From NCBI GenBank assembly GCA_002298995.1, contig DBMO01000037.1:124001-188000 (forward strand): a stretch of 64,000 nucleotides of DNA. Direction: 5' to 3'. A model generated the notes under the pieces. The model worked only from the letters and a program-made list of their open reading frames with translations. It was not told the DNA's origin and ran no database searches. How positions within the stretch are numbered: position 1 is the first letter of the stretch; every line of letters begins with the position of its first letter. Source of the stretch: Desulfarculales bacterium UBA696. Lineage in GTDB: Bacteria; Desulfobacterota; Syntrophobacteria; Syntrophobacterales; Syntrophobacteraceae. The position numbers were made by a program, and so were the translations under genes. Shown here in pieces: positions 1-8,175 of this stretch.

Positions 1-84
1 AAAAGACTGGCCGGAAAACATGGTGAACCCGTAATTGAGTCGGATCATGAGTCAGCCGGATCAGGCTGTTGAGGAAGGATCAGT

Positions 85-345
85 ATGTCTGGACCCAGAT
101 TTCCCGGTTCGCACATTTACCTGGCCGATCTCGAGATGGTGATCTTCACGGCGATCGTGGGAGAGGGGGCGATTGGCTGCTCGATTTCAAGGCAGACCCT
201 TGCGAAGCTCTTTGGCCAGGACCCCCAAAAACCCCTAGAGGCTTTTACACAAAATCGTCCCGCAATCGAGAAACTGGCTGTAAAGATCATTGCACAGAGG
301 CGATTTGAAGGTGGTTTGGCGGTTATCCGAGCTTGCGATTCCTAG
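85..345 (+). CDS. DUF1488 family small protein
   Basis: An 86-residue protein preceded by a good ribosome-binding site (GAGGAAGGA, about 6 bases before the ATG). The order of a beta-rich N-terminal half, the conserved 'V.F.A.V..G.I.C.IS...L' pattern at residues 19-42 and the C-terminal helix with 'R..IEKLA.KII..R' at residues 59-71 fits the DUF1488 family as I know it. The usual family length is 80-90 residues, so it is complete. The function of the family is unknown. It has no clear operon partner: the next gene to the right is convergent and separated by a structured RNA and a terminator. Codons open in frame at bases 1-69 may be the tail of another gene but are too short to judge. Confidence 0.65.
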   Translation: MSGPRFPGSHIYLADLEMVIFTAIVGEGAIGCSISRQTLAKLFGQDPQKPLEAFTQNRPAIEKLAVKIIAQRRFEGGLAVIRACDS

Positions 346-372
346 CGGTGCGTCTGGAGACCTTCGGTTGAT

Positions 373-410
373 GGCGCGAGGCGGTCGGGAGACCGGGCAA
401 GCCTAGCGCC
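373..410 (+). ncRNA. Compact structured RNA element (candidate)
   Basis: Bases 373-377 (GGCGC) pair with 406-410, bases 379-382 (AGGC) pair with 401-404, and an inner hairpin GGTC-GGGA-GACC occupies 383-394, leaving a GGGCAA bulge. This is 13 base pairs in a nested stem, 28 bases after the stop of the DUF1488 gene and 41 bases before a strong terminator. I do not recognise a known riboswitch or RNA family. It could simply be a 3'-UTR structure. Confidence 0.3.
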
Positions 411-451
411 ACTACGTGGGGAGTGGATACTAAAAGACTATTCCAAAAACG

Positions 452-486
452 AATCCAGCCTCCCGGTTGTGCCGGGAGGCTGGATT
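452..486. terminator. Strong bidirectional intrinsic terminator
   Basis: A perfect 15-bp stem (bases 452-466 with 472-486) encloses the loop TTGTG. It is followed by TTTTAATTCTTCT on the plus strand and by a CGTTTTTGG stretch on the minus strand, so it can end transcripts from both the DUF1488 gene and the convergent cytochrome gene. The same apex (CCGG-TTGTG-CCGG) recurs as a second small hairpin near 499-513. Confidence 0.85.
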
Positions 487-534
487 TTAATTCTTCTGGG
501 ATCCGGTTGTGCCGGACCTCAAAAGGGTTCTACA

Positions 535-1389
535 TTATTTCTTCTTGCCGGTTGGGGCAGCGGGAGGTGACGCCGGTTTCTGGCCCTGAGCCGGAGTGAA
601 GTTGTTCAGGTCATGTGCGGTGTTGTGGCACATGCTGCACTTCGGGAACTTCTGGAGCATTTTGGCCGGGTGCTGCTTGTCATGGCACTGGTTACATGCA
701 GCCTGGGCCTTATGCTTGTCCTTGTGGCAATCAACACAATTGACATTTTTGTGCTTGGTCTCGGATGCGGCAAGCTGAGTTGCGGCAGCCTTGTGACACG
801 CACCGCAATCTTTGTTCGGGGTAGTGGGGCCGTATTTGACCTCTTTTGGCATATGCGCCTTGTGACAGTTTTTGCAGCTCTCCTTGGGCATTTCGGGATT
901 GTGCGGCTTGTGACACTTTACGCAGTCGGGAATTTTGCGATGGACGTCGTGGCAGTTCGAACATGCCCGTGCGGTATGCCTGCTGGGGAATTCCTTGAGC
1001 TGCTTGATCTGTTCCTTATGGCATGACAGACAAGGATCTGTGAGCTGCCCCTGAAGAACGATATTGAACGGCGTGTGCGGGTTCTTATGGCAATTCAGGC
1101 AGTCTTTGAGTTTGTAGTGGTCTTTCCCTTCGTGGCAGCTATCGCACTTGGGTATGTTATTTTTTGAGGTCGGCCGGTGTCCTGTGTGGCAGTCCATGCA
1201 GCCAACGTCGTCCTTGTGCTTGCCCCCGGATGCCATGATTTCGGTCGATTCGGCCGTGTGGCACTTGATACAGTCATCCTTTGACAGGGCCGGCTTTTGT
1301 TCCGTCAATACGCCAGACGGGATCAGGAGAAGACCCCCGAAAGCGATCACTAAAAATAGGGCAATCCACACCCCCCTCAAACCTTTCAT
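535..1389 (-). CDS. Dodecaheme c-type cytochrome
   Basis: A 284-residue exported multiheme cytochrome. The start at 1389 is chosen because AAGGAGGT lies just upstream of that ATG; the frame is open 16 codons further but without a ribosome-binding site. Residues 1-30 form a signal peptide or membrane anchor. Twelve CXXCH heme-binding motifs follow (for example CIKCH, CMDCH, CDSCH, CVKCH, CGACH, CSMCH), together with many additional histidines able to act as sixth ligands. The last 25 residues are Pro/Ala/Lys rich. Such cytochromes carry electrons in the periplasm of sulfate and metal reducers; the partner is not shown by the neighbourhood because the gene stands alone. A specific family (DmsE-like, nitrite-reductase related) cannot be decided here. 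Confidence 0.9.
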   Translation of the reverse strand: MKGLRGVWIALFLVIAFGGLLLIPSGVLTEQKPALSKDDCIKCHTAESTEIMASGGKHKDDVGCMDCHTGHRPTSKNNIPKCDSCHEGKDHYKLKDCLNCHKNPHTPFNIVLQGQLTDPCLSCHKEQIKQLKEFPSRHTARACSNCHDVHRKIPDCVKCHKPHNPEMPKESCKNCHKAHMPKEVKYGPTTPNKDCGACHKAAATQLAASETKHKNVNCVDCHKDKHKAQAACNQCHDKQHPAKMLQKFPKCSMCHNTAHDLNNFTPAQGQKPASPPAAPTGKKK

Positions 1390-1731
1390 AATACCTCCTT
1401 GATTGCACAATGGTACGGTTCCATGCGCTATGAGCATTTTAAAAAAATTATGGGGTTATAAATGTGAACGAAATCTCATATACCCAGAGGTAATTCTCCT
1501 GTCAAGGAGAAAGAAAATGGATGAATAAACATTATATTAGGCGACATTGCCGGGTCGGAAAGAAAACCTTTAGCCCCTCAATGCGACGTAACGAATAATC
1601 ATTATTTATTCAAAAAAGGGCCATTTTCGATTCAAATGGCCTTTTAGGGCTACAGTTGTGGGCCGGGCTAAAATAATTGATCAGGATCTAGACTTAGCCG
1701 GCTCCGTTAGCATTAAACGACATCCACCACA

Positions 1732-2931
1732 TTATAGCTGGCTCAGGACGGTTAGCATGTGCGCCACTTCGCTCAAAGGCGCGTTAAGATTGGCACGATG
1801 GTTGGCAAAGAAGCCGTCCAGGTCGGAATTGAGGACGATCCACGGATCAACCTGGTCAGCGACGGAAAGTTCGTGGAGGACGGTGTCCAATATGTCCTGG
1901 GCGTTCATCGTCGATGTCAACTGACTCTTAAACGCGACACGAACCACTTTTAACATTTCAAAGTAGACGTGCGCAACTCCCTTTGCATAGTAGAAATGGT
2001 CGTCTGATTGAAGCCATCCTACGGGCATGACAAGGGACCTGTTAACATTCCCGAGCAGGTCTTTATAGGCGGAAAGGAGTGCCACCAGGTTGTCGCGGCG
2101 GTAGTAAAAACTGCGCTTGCCGGTTTCGAGCTTTGTCTTGAAAGCCCTGAGATGATCGAGGGCTTCGTTATATTGGTCTTCGGCCGATGGAAACCACCAC
2201 GAATAGGCAGAGTTCATGAGAAGGTTTACAGCCTGTTCGAGGTCAGGATCGTAAGTGTCGGCATCACCGAGCCGGGTAAGGCTGTCTTTAAGCCGAAGGG
2301 CTGTAAACCGCACGGCTTCGAGAACGCCGAGCTGGTAATTGTTGATATCGTCTGTGAATCGGCCGATCAGGATATCATTAGGACGCCACCCAAGGGTTCT
2401 GCCATGGAGTTCGTGATCGAGCAGGGCGATAAGGGTGTCGACGAAGGTGACGCCAGGAATGGGCGAGATTTCAGGAAGCTTCATGGCGTGGCCTTGTCCT
2501 TCACCGTGTCCCCCAGCCTGCTCCTCGCCATGCGCGGCAGGTCCATCACCGTGTCCACCTGCCGGAGGTGCCGCATGTGCCGGAGGTTCGACATGGGGTG
2601 CGGGTGCGGCCTGTCCTGGCCCATGCGCCGCTTGCTGGTCACTACGCGCTTCGGTGGATGCTTTGGGCTGGGTCTGAGCCGGTGGCGGTGCCGCCTGTTC
2701 CTGTGCCGGCGGGGTAAACGCGGGCTGTTCGTGGTCCTGAGCCGCCGGTATCTGAGGGGTTTTGGACTGATCGGCCACACCTTCCTCGAGGCTATGCCTC
2801 TGGACCGCAACCGTGAGGTTGGCAACCCCGAAAACCAGATAAGAAACAGCTACCAGCAGAAGAAGATACATAGACGGCCGCTTCAGTAGTTTCCCGCAAT
2901 CGCTCCCGGTCGGTTTCCTCGGACGTCCCAT
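1732..2931 (-). CDS. DUF2333 family membrane protein
   Basis: A 399-residue protein with AAGGAG eight bases before the ATG. Residues 20-42 form one membrane-spanning segment. Residues 50-150 are low-complexity, rich in Pro, Ala, Gln and then His/Gly (GGHGDG, GGHGEG), and residues 160-399 form a helical domain starting at 'FVDTLIALLDHELHGR' that I recognise as DUF2333. The domain ought to lie in the periplasm. Family function is unknown. It follows queD by 33 bases on the same strand and is probably cotranscribed, though nothing links it to queuosine synthesis. The His/Gly-rich linker could bind metal, but that is only an inference from composition. Confidence 0.8.
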   Translation of the reverse strand: MGRPRKPTGSDCGKLLKRPSMYLLLLVAVSYLVFGVANLTVAVQRHSLEEGVADQSKTPQIPAAQDHEQPAFTPPAQEQAAPPPAQTQPKASTEARSDQQAAHGPGQAAPAPHVEPPAHAAPPAGGHGDGPAAHGEEQAGGHGEGQGHAMKLPEISPIPGVTFVDTLIALLDHELHGRTLGWRPNDILIGRFTDDINNYQLGVLEAVRFTALRLKDSLTRLGDADTYDPDLEQAVNLLMNSAYSWWFPSAEDQYNEALDHLRAFKTKLETGKRSFYYRRDNLVALLSAYKDLLGNVNRSLVMPVGWLQSDDHFYYAKGVAHVYFEMLKVVRVAFKSQLTSTMNAQDILDTVLHELSVADQVDPWIVLNSDLDGFFANHRANLNAPLSEVAHMLTVLSQL

Positions 2932-2964
2932 CAGTAGTGCTCCTTATCTCGGCTCAGATCTTGG

Positions 2965-3348
2965 TCAAAACTCCATGTATGTGGCGCAAGAATCGGCTGA
3001 TTCCCAAGCCGATACTTTGTGGAGCCGGCAATTATCGTCGTTCAGCTTCACGGCAAGACGATCAAAAATATATCTGGCTATGTTCTCCGATGAGGGATTG
3101 CTTTTTTCAAAATAAGGCAGTTGGTTCAGATACTTGTGGTCCAAATCCTCCAAAGTTTCCCTGACGGCCTGTTTTACTTCGCCGAAATCCTTGAGGATTC
3201 CGTTATCCTGAAGTCGTGAACCCCGCAGTACGACTTCAACCTTCCAATTATGTCCGTGAAGATTTTCACACTTTCCGCGAAAATCAAACAGGTTATGAGC
3301 CGCAGCGAAGTCAGTTAATACTTTTACTTCAAAAAGCTTCTGACTCAA
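2965..3348 (-). CDS. queD: 6-carboxytetrahydropterin synthase QueD
   Basis: A 127-residue enzyme of the 6-pyruvoyl-tetrahydropterin synthase fold. QueD converts dihydroneopterin triphosphate to 6-carboxytetrahydropterin in queuosine/7-deazaguanine synthesis. The zinc ligands are visible as the His of 'AAHNL' near residue 18 and the two His of 'LHGHNW' near residues 31-33. The catalytic Cys just before them (CENLHGH), the His of 'DLDHKYLN' and the Glu of 'WESADSCATY' are all present. The start is a TTG at 3346-3348 with AGAGGA upstream. It is first in a likely two-gene transcript with the DUF2333 gene. Other queuosine genes are not in the window. Confidence 0.9.
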   Translation of the reverse strand: MSQKLFEVKVLTDFAAAHNLFDFRGKCENLHGHNWKVEVVLRGSRLQDNGILKDFGEVKQAVRETLEDLDHKYLNQLPYFEKSNPSSENIARYIFDRLAVKLNDDNCRLHKVSAWESADSCATYMEF

Positions 3349-3915
3349 AACAAAAATTTCCTCTCATGGGGCAACGCTTGCACCTTCAGAATTGCACAAA
3401 TTAACGCAGGGCAATTTGGCGGAGCTGAAAGCCTTGAAGCCAAAAAAATCCCTTAGCATCAATGGCTTAGACATTTACCCGATGGAATGCCGGTTTGTCA
3501 ATTGTATTCCCTCCTGGAGGAGGGAGTACCTGAGACGCCGATAACTTAACGAAATTGCACTATTTTATCCGTACAAGAGGAAAGAATTCAATCGTGATCG
3601 AAGGTGTTCTTGGGCATTCGCTCCAATGTAAAACGAAAGGGAAGGAGGGTGAGGTGCGTTAGTGGTATTTAAGTCATTTATTCCTTTGTTCCCGTGTTGG
3701 TTTTTGCCCCGAGAACCGGGAACGGAGTTATTGCACTGGAACACCCAGGCTTTGATGGGTTTTCAAGTTGAACTCTAAATCGATATTCCGCCCGCCGGAG
3801 GCTGTTTGCTTCCATGGGAGGAGACAGTCTTGACAGGTTCGGCCACTTTTGTTACACAGAGAGGCTCAAAGGCGAACCGGGGGGTCTTTTCAGGTATCCG
3901 GCGAGGCCTGATCAA
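3349..3915. other. Non-coding gap between queD and tRNA-Met
   Basis: No convincing reading frame is present on either strand. The stretch carries a perfect 7-bp hairpin at 3508-3525 (TCCCTCC-TGGA-GGAGGGA), without a T-tract, and a weaker inverted pair TTCCCG/CGGGAA near 3690-3725. No preQ1 riboswitch consensus was seen upstream of queD. Confidence 0.5.
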
Positions 3916-3988
3916 GGCGGTGTAGCTCAGTCGGTAGAGCACGCGGCTCATATCCGCGGCGTCCGGGGTTCGAAGCCCTGCACCGCCA
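3916..3988 (+). tRNA. tRNA-Met (CAT)
   Basis: A 73-nt cloverleaf: acceptor GGCGGTG/CACCGCC, D arm with GCTC/GAGC, anticodon stem CGCGG/CCGCG around the loop CTCATAT (anticodon CAT), 5-nt variable loop, T arm CGGGG-TTCGAAG-CCCTG with one G-T pair. The discriminator is A and CCA is not encoded. The paired 1-72 end argues against the initiator tRNA; the overall sequence looks like elongator Met, although a lysidine-modified Ile tRNA with a CAT anticodon cannot be excluded. Confidence 0.9.
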
Positions 3989-4087
3989 TTTCTATTTTCT
4001 GAATCGCTGTGGCTCCAGATTGGATAAAGAGGCACATCGCGAGCTGAGGCGATCGAAGAGTCTGCCCTCTTACAAGTCCACCAGGGT

Positions 4088-4547
4088 TTATGCCGAACGG
4101 GAGGGGTACCCCAGCCGGAAAGCCAGATGGGCAACTTGACGGAAGGGAAGTTTCTCCTTGGATGCCGGCCCTTCGGGAGAGTTTCTCAAAGCACCCGATA
4201 AATTCCTTCCAGAGCCCTTTTTCCAACTCGAATTCGATACGGACTGCCGCAAGGTCCCACTTGATGTCCTGGGGGCCTGGAAAGAAATGATCTTTGAAGT
4301 GCTCCGCGGAATCCGTTTTATAGAATCCCTCACCTGAGGGCATCCCTTCGTGAGCTGCCGGCCTGTTGTCGAGGAAAACGGGTTCAGCTATTATTCATCC
4401 TCTATCCGGCCTCGCGGACGAGCTCAATTTGTCTTTCCCAGTGATGTCCCAGGCCTTCGAGTGTGTTAACTTCGACCATCTCCAACAACTCGTCCGATGA
4501 CCACCGATGTACAGAAGATCGTTCAATCCTTCATTATCCATTTCCAT
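4088..4547 (-). pseudogene. Decayed kinase-like gene remnant
   Basis: Three protein-like pieces lie in different minus-strand frames. From right to left they are a short stretch ending in a TAG at 4402-4404 with 'ELLEMVEVNTLEGLG', then an open piece containing 'FLDNRPAAHEG', 'KTDSAEHF' and 'FFPGPQDIKWDLA', then a frame-shifted tail 'FRQVAHLAFRLGY' ending at 4088. The order and the 'G..DI.WDLA...EF.L' pattern resemble the C-terminal part of an uncharacterised phosphotransferase-like protein family I half remember. With one internal stop and at least two frame changes it cannot make a full protein. It sits 100 bases from tRNA-Met. Confidence 0.5.
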
Positions 4548-4832
4548 GGTCCGGTTAATGGGTTAAAGAAATCAGGCGGCAAGTGGGCATATAAAGGAAT
4601 ACCCCGATAGACCTTTATTGACTTGGTGCGGGACAAGTGGCGAGTTTCCGTAGGTAGAGTATTCCGCATACCATTTTTCCCTTAAAAAAAGAGGGTTTCC
4701 ACTACTAAATGCTCCTTTTTTTGTTGAAAAGCGGAGAATTATCCTTTAATACTGCATGAGAACCCAATAAAACTGCAATATTCTGAACCTAAGCCCCCAG
4801 CAGGTTCGGTGGCCTAAGGAAAGGAAAGATGT

Positions 4833-5120
4833 ATGACTTTGACCAAGGCTCACATTGTCGAAAATCTGTTTGCTAAAAACATTTTTACCAAGACCGAATC
4901 TGCCCAGATCATCGAGACCCTGTTCGAGATTGTCAAACAGACACTTGAAAAAAGCGAAGACGTACTTATCAGCGGGTTCGGAAAATTCAGCGTGAAAGAC
5001 AAAAACCAGCGCCGCGGCCGCAATCCGCAAACCGGCGACCCCATCATCTTGTCACCACGCAAGGTTGTTACCTTCAAATGTTCCGGCGTTCTCCGGGAGA
5101 GAATCAACGAGGGTGCATAG
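4833..5120 (+). CDS. ihfA: Integration host factor alpha / HU-family protein
   Basis: A 95-residue DNA-bending protein with the full HU/IHF fold: two N-terminal helices (residues 1-40), the 'GFGKFSV' turn at 48-54, and the DNA-binding beta arm 'RRGRNPQTGDPI' at residues 60-71, followed by the C-terminal helix. IHF-type proteins bend DNA and are the usual helper of sigma54 activators, which is relevant to the kdp regulator further right. The ribosome-binding site is AAGGAAAGG. It is followed after 25 bases by the mlaE-like gene. The closest relatives are IHF alpha, but alpha/beta assignment from sequence alone is not fully secure. Confidence 0.85.
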   Translation: MTLTKAHIVENLFAKNIFTKTESAQIIETLFEIVKQTLEKSEDVLISGFGKFSVKDKNQRRGRNPQTGDPIILSPRKVVTFKCSGVLRERINEGA

Positions 5121-5145
5121 CTCTGGTACGAAAGGAGATTCCTAA

Positions 5146-6276
5146 TTGGAGGGAGGACTCCCCTTTGAAGTGAGGCTGACCTCTGAGGGGGAATACATTC
5201 TCGCTTTCAATTCTCCTTTGACCTACGATAATGCCGGTGCTGTCTGGGAAGGCCTGAACAGTCTCATCAGGGAAGACCATCCCTCGTCACTGGTCATCGA
5301 TCTTGGCGCAACTCCAAGGATCGACAGCGCCGGGATAGCTCTGTTGAGATCAATCGAGCGAATGTGTGAAAGACTCGGGTTGAATCTACGAATCGAGTCC
5401 ATGCCACCCTCCGCGGGGCACTTTCTTACCCTCATTGAGAAAAAAGAACCCCCACCCCCTGAAAAGCCGCACATAACCACCTCCCGGGTGATCACAAAAT
5501 TAGGATTTCTGGCTCTTCACGCCTGGGACGAAGTGGTAGGTTTTTACCGGTTTTGCAGGGAATTCATCGCCTTATCCGCGCGGGATCTCTACCACACCAG
5601 GCGTTTTCGTTGGAATGAGATGCTCTACTATCTTGAACTCACCGGCGCAAACGCCATGTCCATAGTATTCCTGCTAAGCTTTCTACTGGGTATGGTCATG
5701 GCATTTCAGGCGGCGGTGCAGCTTCGCCAGTTCGGCGCCAATATCTATGTGGCCGACCTGCTCAGCCTCGCGCTGACCCGTGAGCTTGCGCCGGTATTTA
5801 CGGCCATTATCATTGCAGGCCGATCCGGATCGGCCTTTGCTGCCGAAATCGGGACGATGAAGGTAAACGAGGAACTCGACGCCCTGGAGGTGATGGGTTT
5901 CAACCTGGCCGAGTTCATTACGATGCCCAAGGTTATCGCCCTTATGATAGCCGGGCCTCTTCTGACGATGTGGGCAAACTTTTCAGGCATAATGGGCGGG
6001 ATGGTGGTCGGGATCCTGACACTCGATCTCACCTCCTACGGCTTCATGTCCGAGATTTTTTCGGTTCTGTCGGTCAAAGATATCATGACCGGGTTGATCA
6101 AGTCCGAAATTTTTGCGATGCTGGTGGGCCTGATTGGCTGCTTTCGAGGGTTCGAAACCGGGACCGGGGCGGACAGTGTCGGGCGGCAGACGACCTCGGC
6201 TGTTGTTAGCGGAATTTTTGCAATTATTTTCGCGGATGCGATCTTTACGGTCATCTTTCACTCTATCGGCTGGTAA
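5146..6276 (+). CDS. mlaE: STAS-MlaE fusion, lipid ABC transporter permease
   Basis: A 376-residue protein. Residues 5-105 form a STAS domain ('LVIDLGATPRIDSAGIALL'), the role normally played by the separate protein MlaB. Residues 140-376 form the MlaE permease with five or so membrane segments and the conserved 'ELAPVFTAIIIAGRSGSAFAAE' and 'EELDALEVMGF' blocks. The start is a TTG at 5146 preceded by AAAGGAG. It moves phospholipid or a related lipid across the inner membrane together with the ATPase that begins 8 bases after its stop. The operon order is permease, ATPase, MCE protein, lipoprotein. Confidence 0.9.
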   Translation: MEGGLPFEVRLTSEGEYILAFNSPLTYDNAGAVWEGLNSLIREDHPSSLVIDLGATPRIDSAGIALLRSIERMCERLGLNLRIESMPPSAGHFLTLIEKKEPPPPEKPHITTSRVITKLGFLALHAWDEVVGFYRFCREFIALSARDLYHTRRFRWNEMLYYLELTGANAMSIVFLLSFLLGMVMAFQAAVQLRQFGANIYVADLLSLALTRELAPVFTAIIIAGRSGSAFAAEIGTMKVNEELDALEVMGFNLAEFITMPKVIALMIAGPLLTMWANFSGIMGGMVVGILTLDLTSYGFMSEIFSVLSVKDIMTGLIKSEIFAMLVGLIGCFRGFETGTGADSVGRQTTSAVVSGIFAIIFADAIFTVIFHSIGW

Positions 6277-6284
6277 AAGACTTT

Positions 6285-7070
6285 ATGCAAAAGAACGCCC
6301 CCGATAGTTCCTCCGACAACGCCGCGGTTTGTCTAGAGAAAATATCTATCGGGTATGGAGACAATATTGTACTTAAAGATATCGATTTCTGTGTCAATCG
6401 CGGAGACATAGTCACCGTTCTCGGAGGCAGCGGCTGCGGGAAAAGTACGCTGCTGAAGGCCATAATCGGACTGCTCCCGCCGCTAAAAGGCAAGATTTAC
6501 CTGCAGGGGGAGGAGATTTCGGGCAATGTTTCGGGAATGACCCTGGCCGAAGCAAGAAAGAGGATAGGGGTACTTTTCCAGTCCGCCGCGCTTATCGGGT
6601 CGCTCACTGTTGCGGAGAATGTGGCGCTGCCGATCGTGGAATTCTCGAAAGCCCCGCGCGGGATCATACATGATATTGTGCGACTGAAGCTCGAAATGGT
6701 AAAACTTGGCGGCTTCGGAGAGTATTTTCCATCGGATTTGAGCGGGGGGATGAAAAAAAGGGTAGGGTTGGCCAGAGCGATGGCGCTCGATCCGGAGATA
6801 CTTTTCTGCGATGAGCCTTCATCGGGGCTGGACCCGGTGACTTCGGCCGAAATGGACCAGCTGCTGCTCGAACTCAACGAGTCGCTCGGCATCACCATGG
6901 TGGTGATTACACATGATCTGCCGAGCATCATGACCATTTCTGACTGGTCTATCATGCTTGACCGAAGCGTGCGCGGAATAATCGCAAAAGGGCCCCCGGA
7001 GGAGTTGGAAAACAGTCCGGACCCCCGCGTCCACGCTTTTTTTCACAGGCAGCCGGCACCAGAGGGCTGA
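6285..7070 (+). CDS. mlaF: MlaF-type ABC transporter ATPase
   Basis: A 261-residue ATPase subunit. Walker A is GGSGCGKST at residues 47-55, the signature is LSGGM near residue 150, and Walker B with the D-loop is 'ILFCDEPSSGLDP' near residue 171, followed by the switch His in 'VITHDL'. The extended region after the signature ('KKRVGLARAMALDP') is typical of MlaF/Ttg2A proteins. It energises the MlaE permease encoded immediately upstream; the MCE protein starts 28 bases downstream. Confidence 0.92.
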   Translation: MQKNAPDSSSDNAAVCLEKISIGYGDNIVLKDIDFCVNRGDIVTVLGGSGCGKSTLLKAIIGLLPPLKGKIYLQGEEISGNVSGMTLAEARKRIGVLFQSAALIGSLTVAENVALPIVEFSKAPRGIIHDIVRLKLEMVKLGGFGEYFPSDLSGGMKKRVGLARAMALDPEILFCDEPSSGLDPVTSAEMDQLLLELNESLGITMVVITHDLPSIMTISDWSIMLDRSVRGIIAKGPPEELENSPDPRVHAFFHRQPAPEG

Positions 7071-7098
7071 GCGGCAAACCTGCCTGGAGGAACATAAT

Positions 7099-8088
7099 TT
7101 GCCTCGCACCGTTAGTGCGTACAGAATCGGAATTTTCGCAATTATCTGCGGCATCATAACTGCCGCGGGATTTATCTGGATCGGCGCGTACTCCTATTTC
7201 AAGGATATGCGGACCTACGCCGCCTATTTCAATGAATCGGTAAAGGGGCTGACGAAGGATGCCGCGGTAAACTACAAGGGCGTAGCGGTTGGTCACGTAA
7301 CATCTGTTGACGTGGCGCCCGATGGGCGCTTGATCGAGGTTCTGTTAAGACTCAACGCCGATTTTCGAGTTGACGAAAGTGTGGCCATGCAGCTCCGGCA
7401 GCAAATCCTGACCGGCCTCAGCTATCTCGAAATCGATACGGCCCCGGAAAACAGCGAATCGCTCACTCCCCGGATTACTTTCCCGACTAGATATTCTGTA
7501 ATAAAAACGTACCCGTCCGAGATGGCGCAGCTAAAGTTCGCTCTACAAAATCTCTATCAGAAACTTGATTCTCTGGATCTCAAGTCGCTGACCGAAAGGT
7601 GGACGAAAGCCGGTGAGCTTGCAGGAAACCTTCTCACTCAATTCGGCGCGGGGGGGCAGAACGGGGACCTCAGGGAGGCAATAGCGAACCTTAGAAAGAC
7701 CGCGGAATCCTCCGCGGCCATCCTGGGACGCCTGAATAAGGCTACAGGCGAGGCCGGCATGACGAAGGGCTTTGCCGATCTTTCCGCGACGCTGACGGCA
7801 ACCAGGACAGCAACCGAAAACCTGGCCCGGCAGCTATCGAGCCTGCCGCCAGACGTGCTGAAGCAACTGTCCATACAACTCGGCCACACCGTGACGACCG
7901 GTGGCACACTCTTCTCTGGCCTCAGCAAACAGGTAGGCGAGTCCTCGGTGCTGCTCGAGCAGAACCTGCAACAATTGAAAGTCTTGATCTCACAGTTGAA
8001 CTCTCTCGTGCAGGGGCTGAAAGAGCAGCCCAACAGGCTGGTTTTCCCGAGCAAGGAGCAGCCGGACCCTTTCGAAAAAAAGAAGTAG
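7099..8088 (+). CDS. mlaD: MlaD/MCE-domain lipid-binding protein
   Basis: A 329-residue protein starting at TTG with GGAGG eight bases upstream. One N-terminal membrane helix (residues 10-32) is followed by an MCE domain at about 38-118 ('YFNESVKGLTKDAAVNYKGV', then 'LTGLSYLEI'). The remaining 200 residues are helical and probably coiled coil, longer than E. coli MlaD (about 180 residues) and more like the PqiB/YebT or Mce-type extended proteins. It should sit in the periplasm as a ring on the MlaE permease. Confidence 0.9.
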   Translation: MPRTVSAYRIGIFAIICGIITAAGFIWIGAYSYFKDMRTYAAYFNESVKGLTKDAAVNYKGVAVGHVTSVDVAPDGRLIEVLLRLNADFRVDESVAMQLRQQILTGLSYLEIDTAPENSESLTPRITFPTRYSVIKTYPSEMAQLKFALQNLYQKLDSLDLKSLTERWTKAGELAGNLLTQFGAGGQNGDLREAIANLRKTAESSAAILGRLNKATGEAGMTKGFADLSATLTATRTATENLARQLSSLPPDVLKQLSIQLGHTVTTGGTLFSGLSKQVGESSVLLEQNLQQLKVLISQLNSLVQGLKEQPNRLVFPSKEQPDPFEKKK

Positions 8089-8175
8089 CACAAGGTTTGG
8101 TCTTGGTTCACAATGGGTTCAGCGAGACTTTTGGTTTTTAACAGGGTTGGATTATCTCTAAGCGAAAGGTGAGTC

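Noticed and set aside
1..72. 3' end of a gene running in from the left
   Set aside because: Frames are open to stops at 34 and 72 but 10-23 codons carry no recognisable motif.
2008..2889. Plus-strand frame of 293 codons opposite the DUF2333 gene
   Set aside because: Shadow of the His/Pro-rich coding sequence on the other strand; composition is Arg/Cys-rich and unlike a protein.
3349..3560. preQ1 riboswitch upstream of queD
   Set aside because: No match to the short preQ1-I consensus or a clear pseudoknot on the minus strand.
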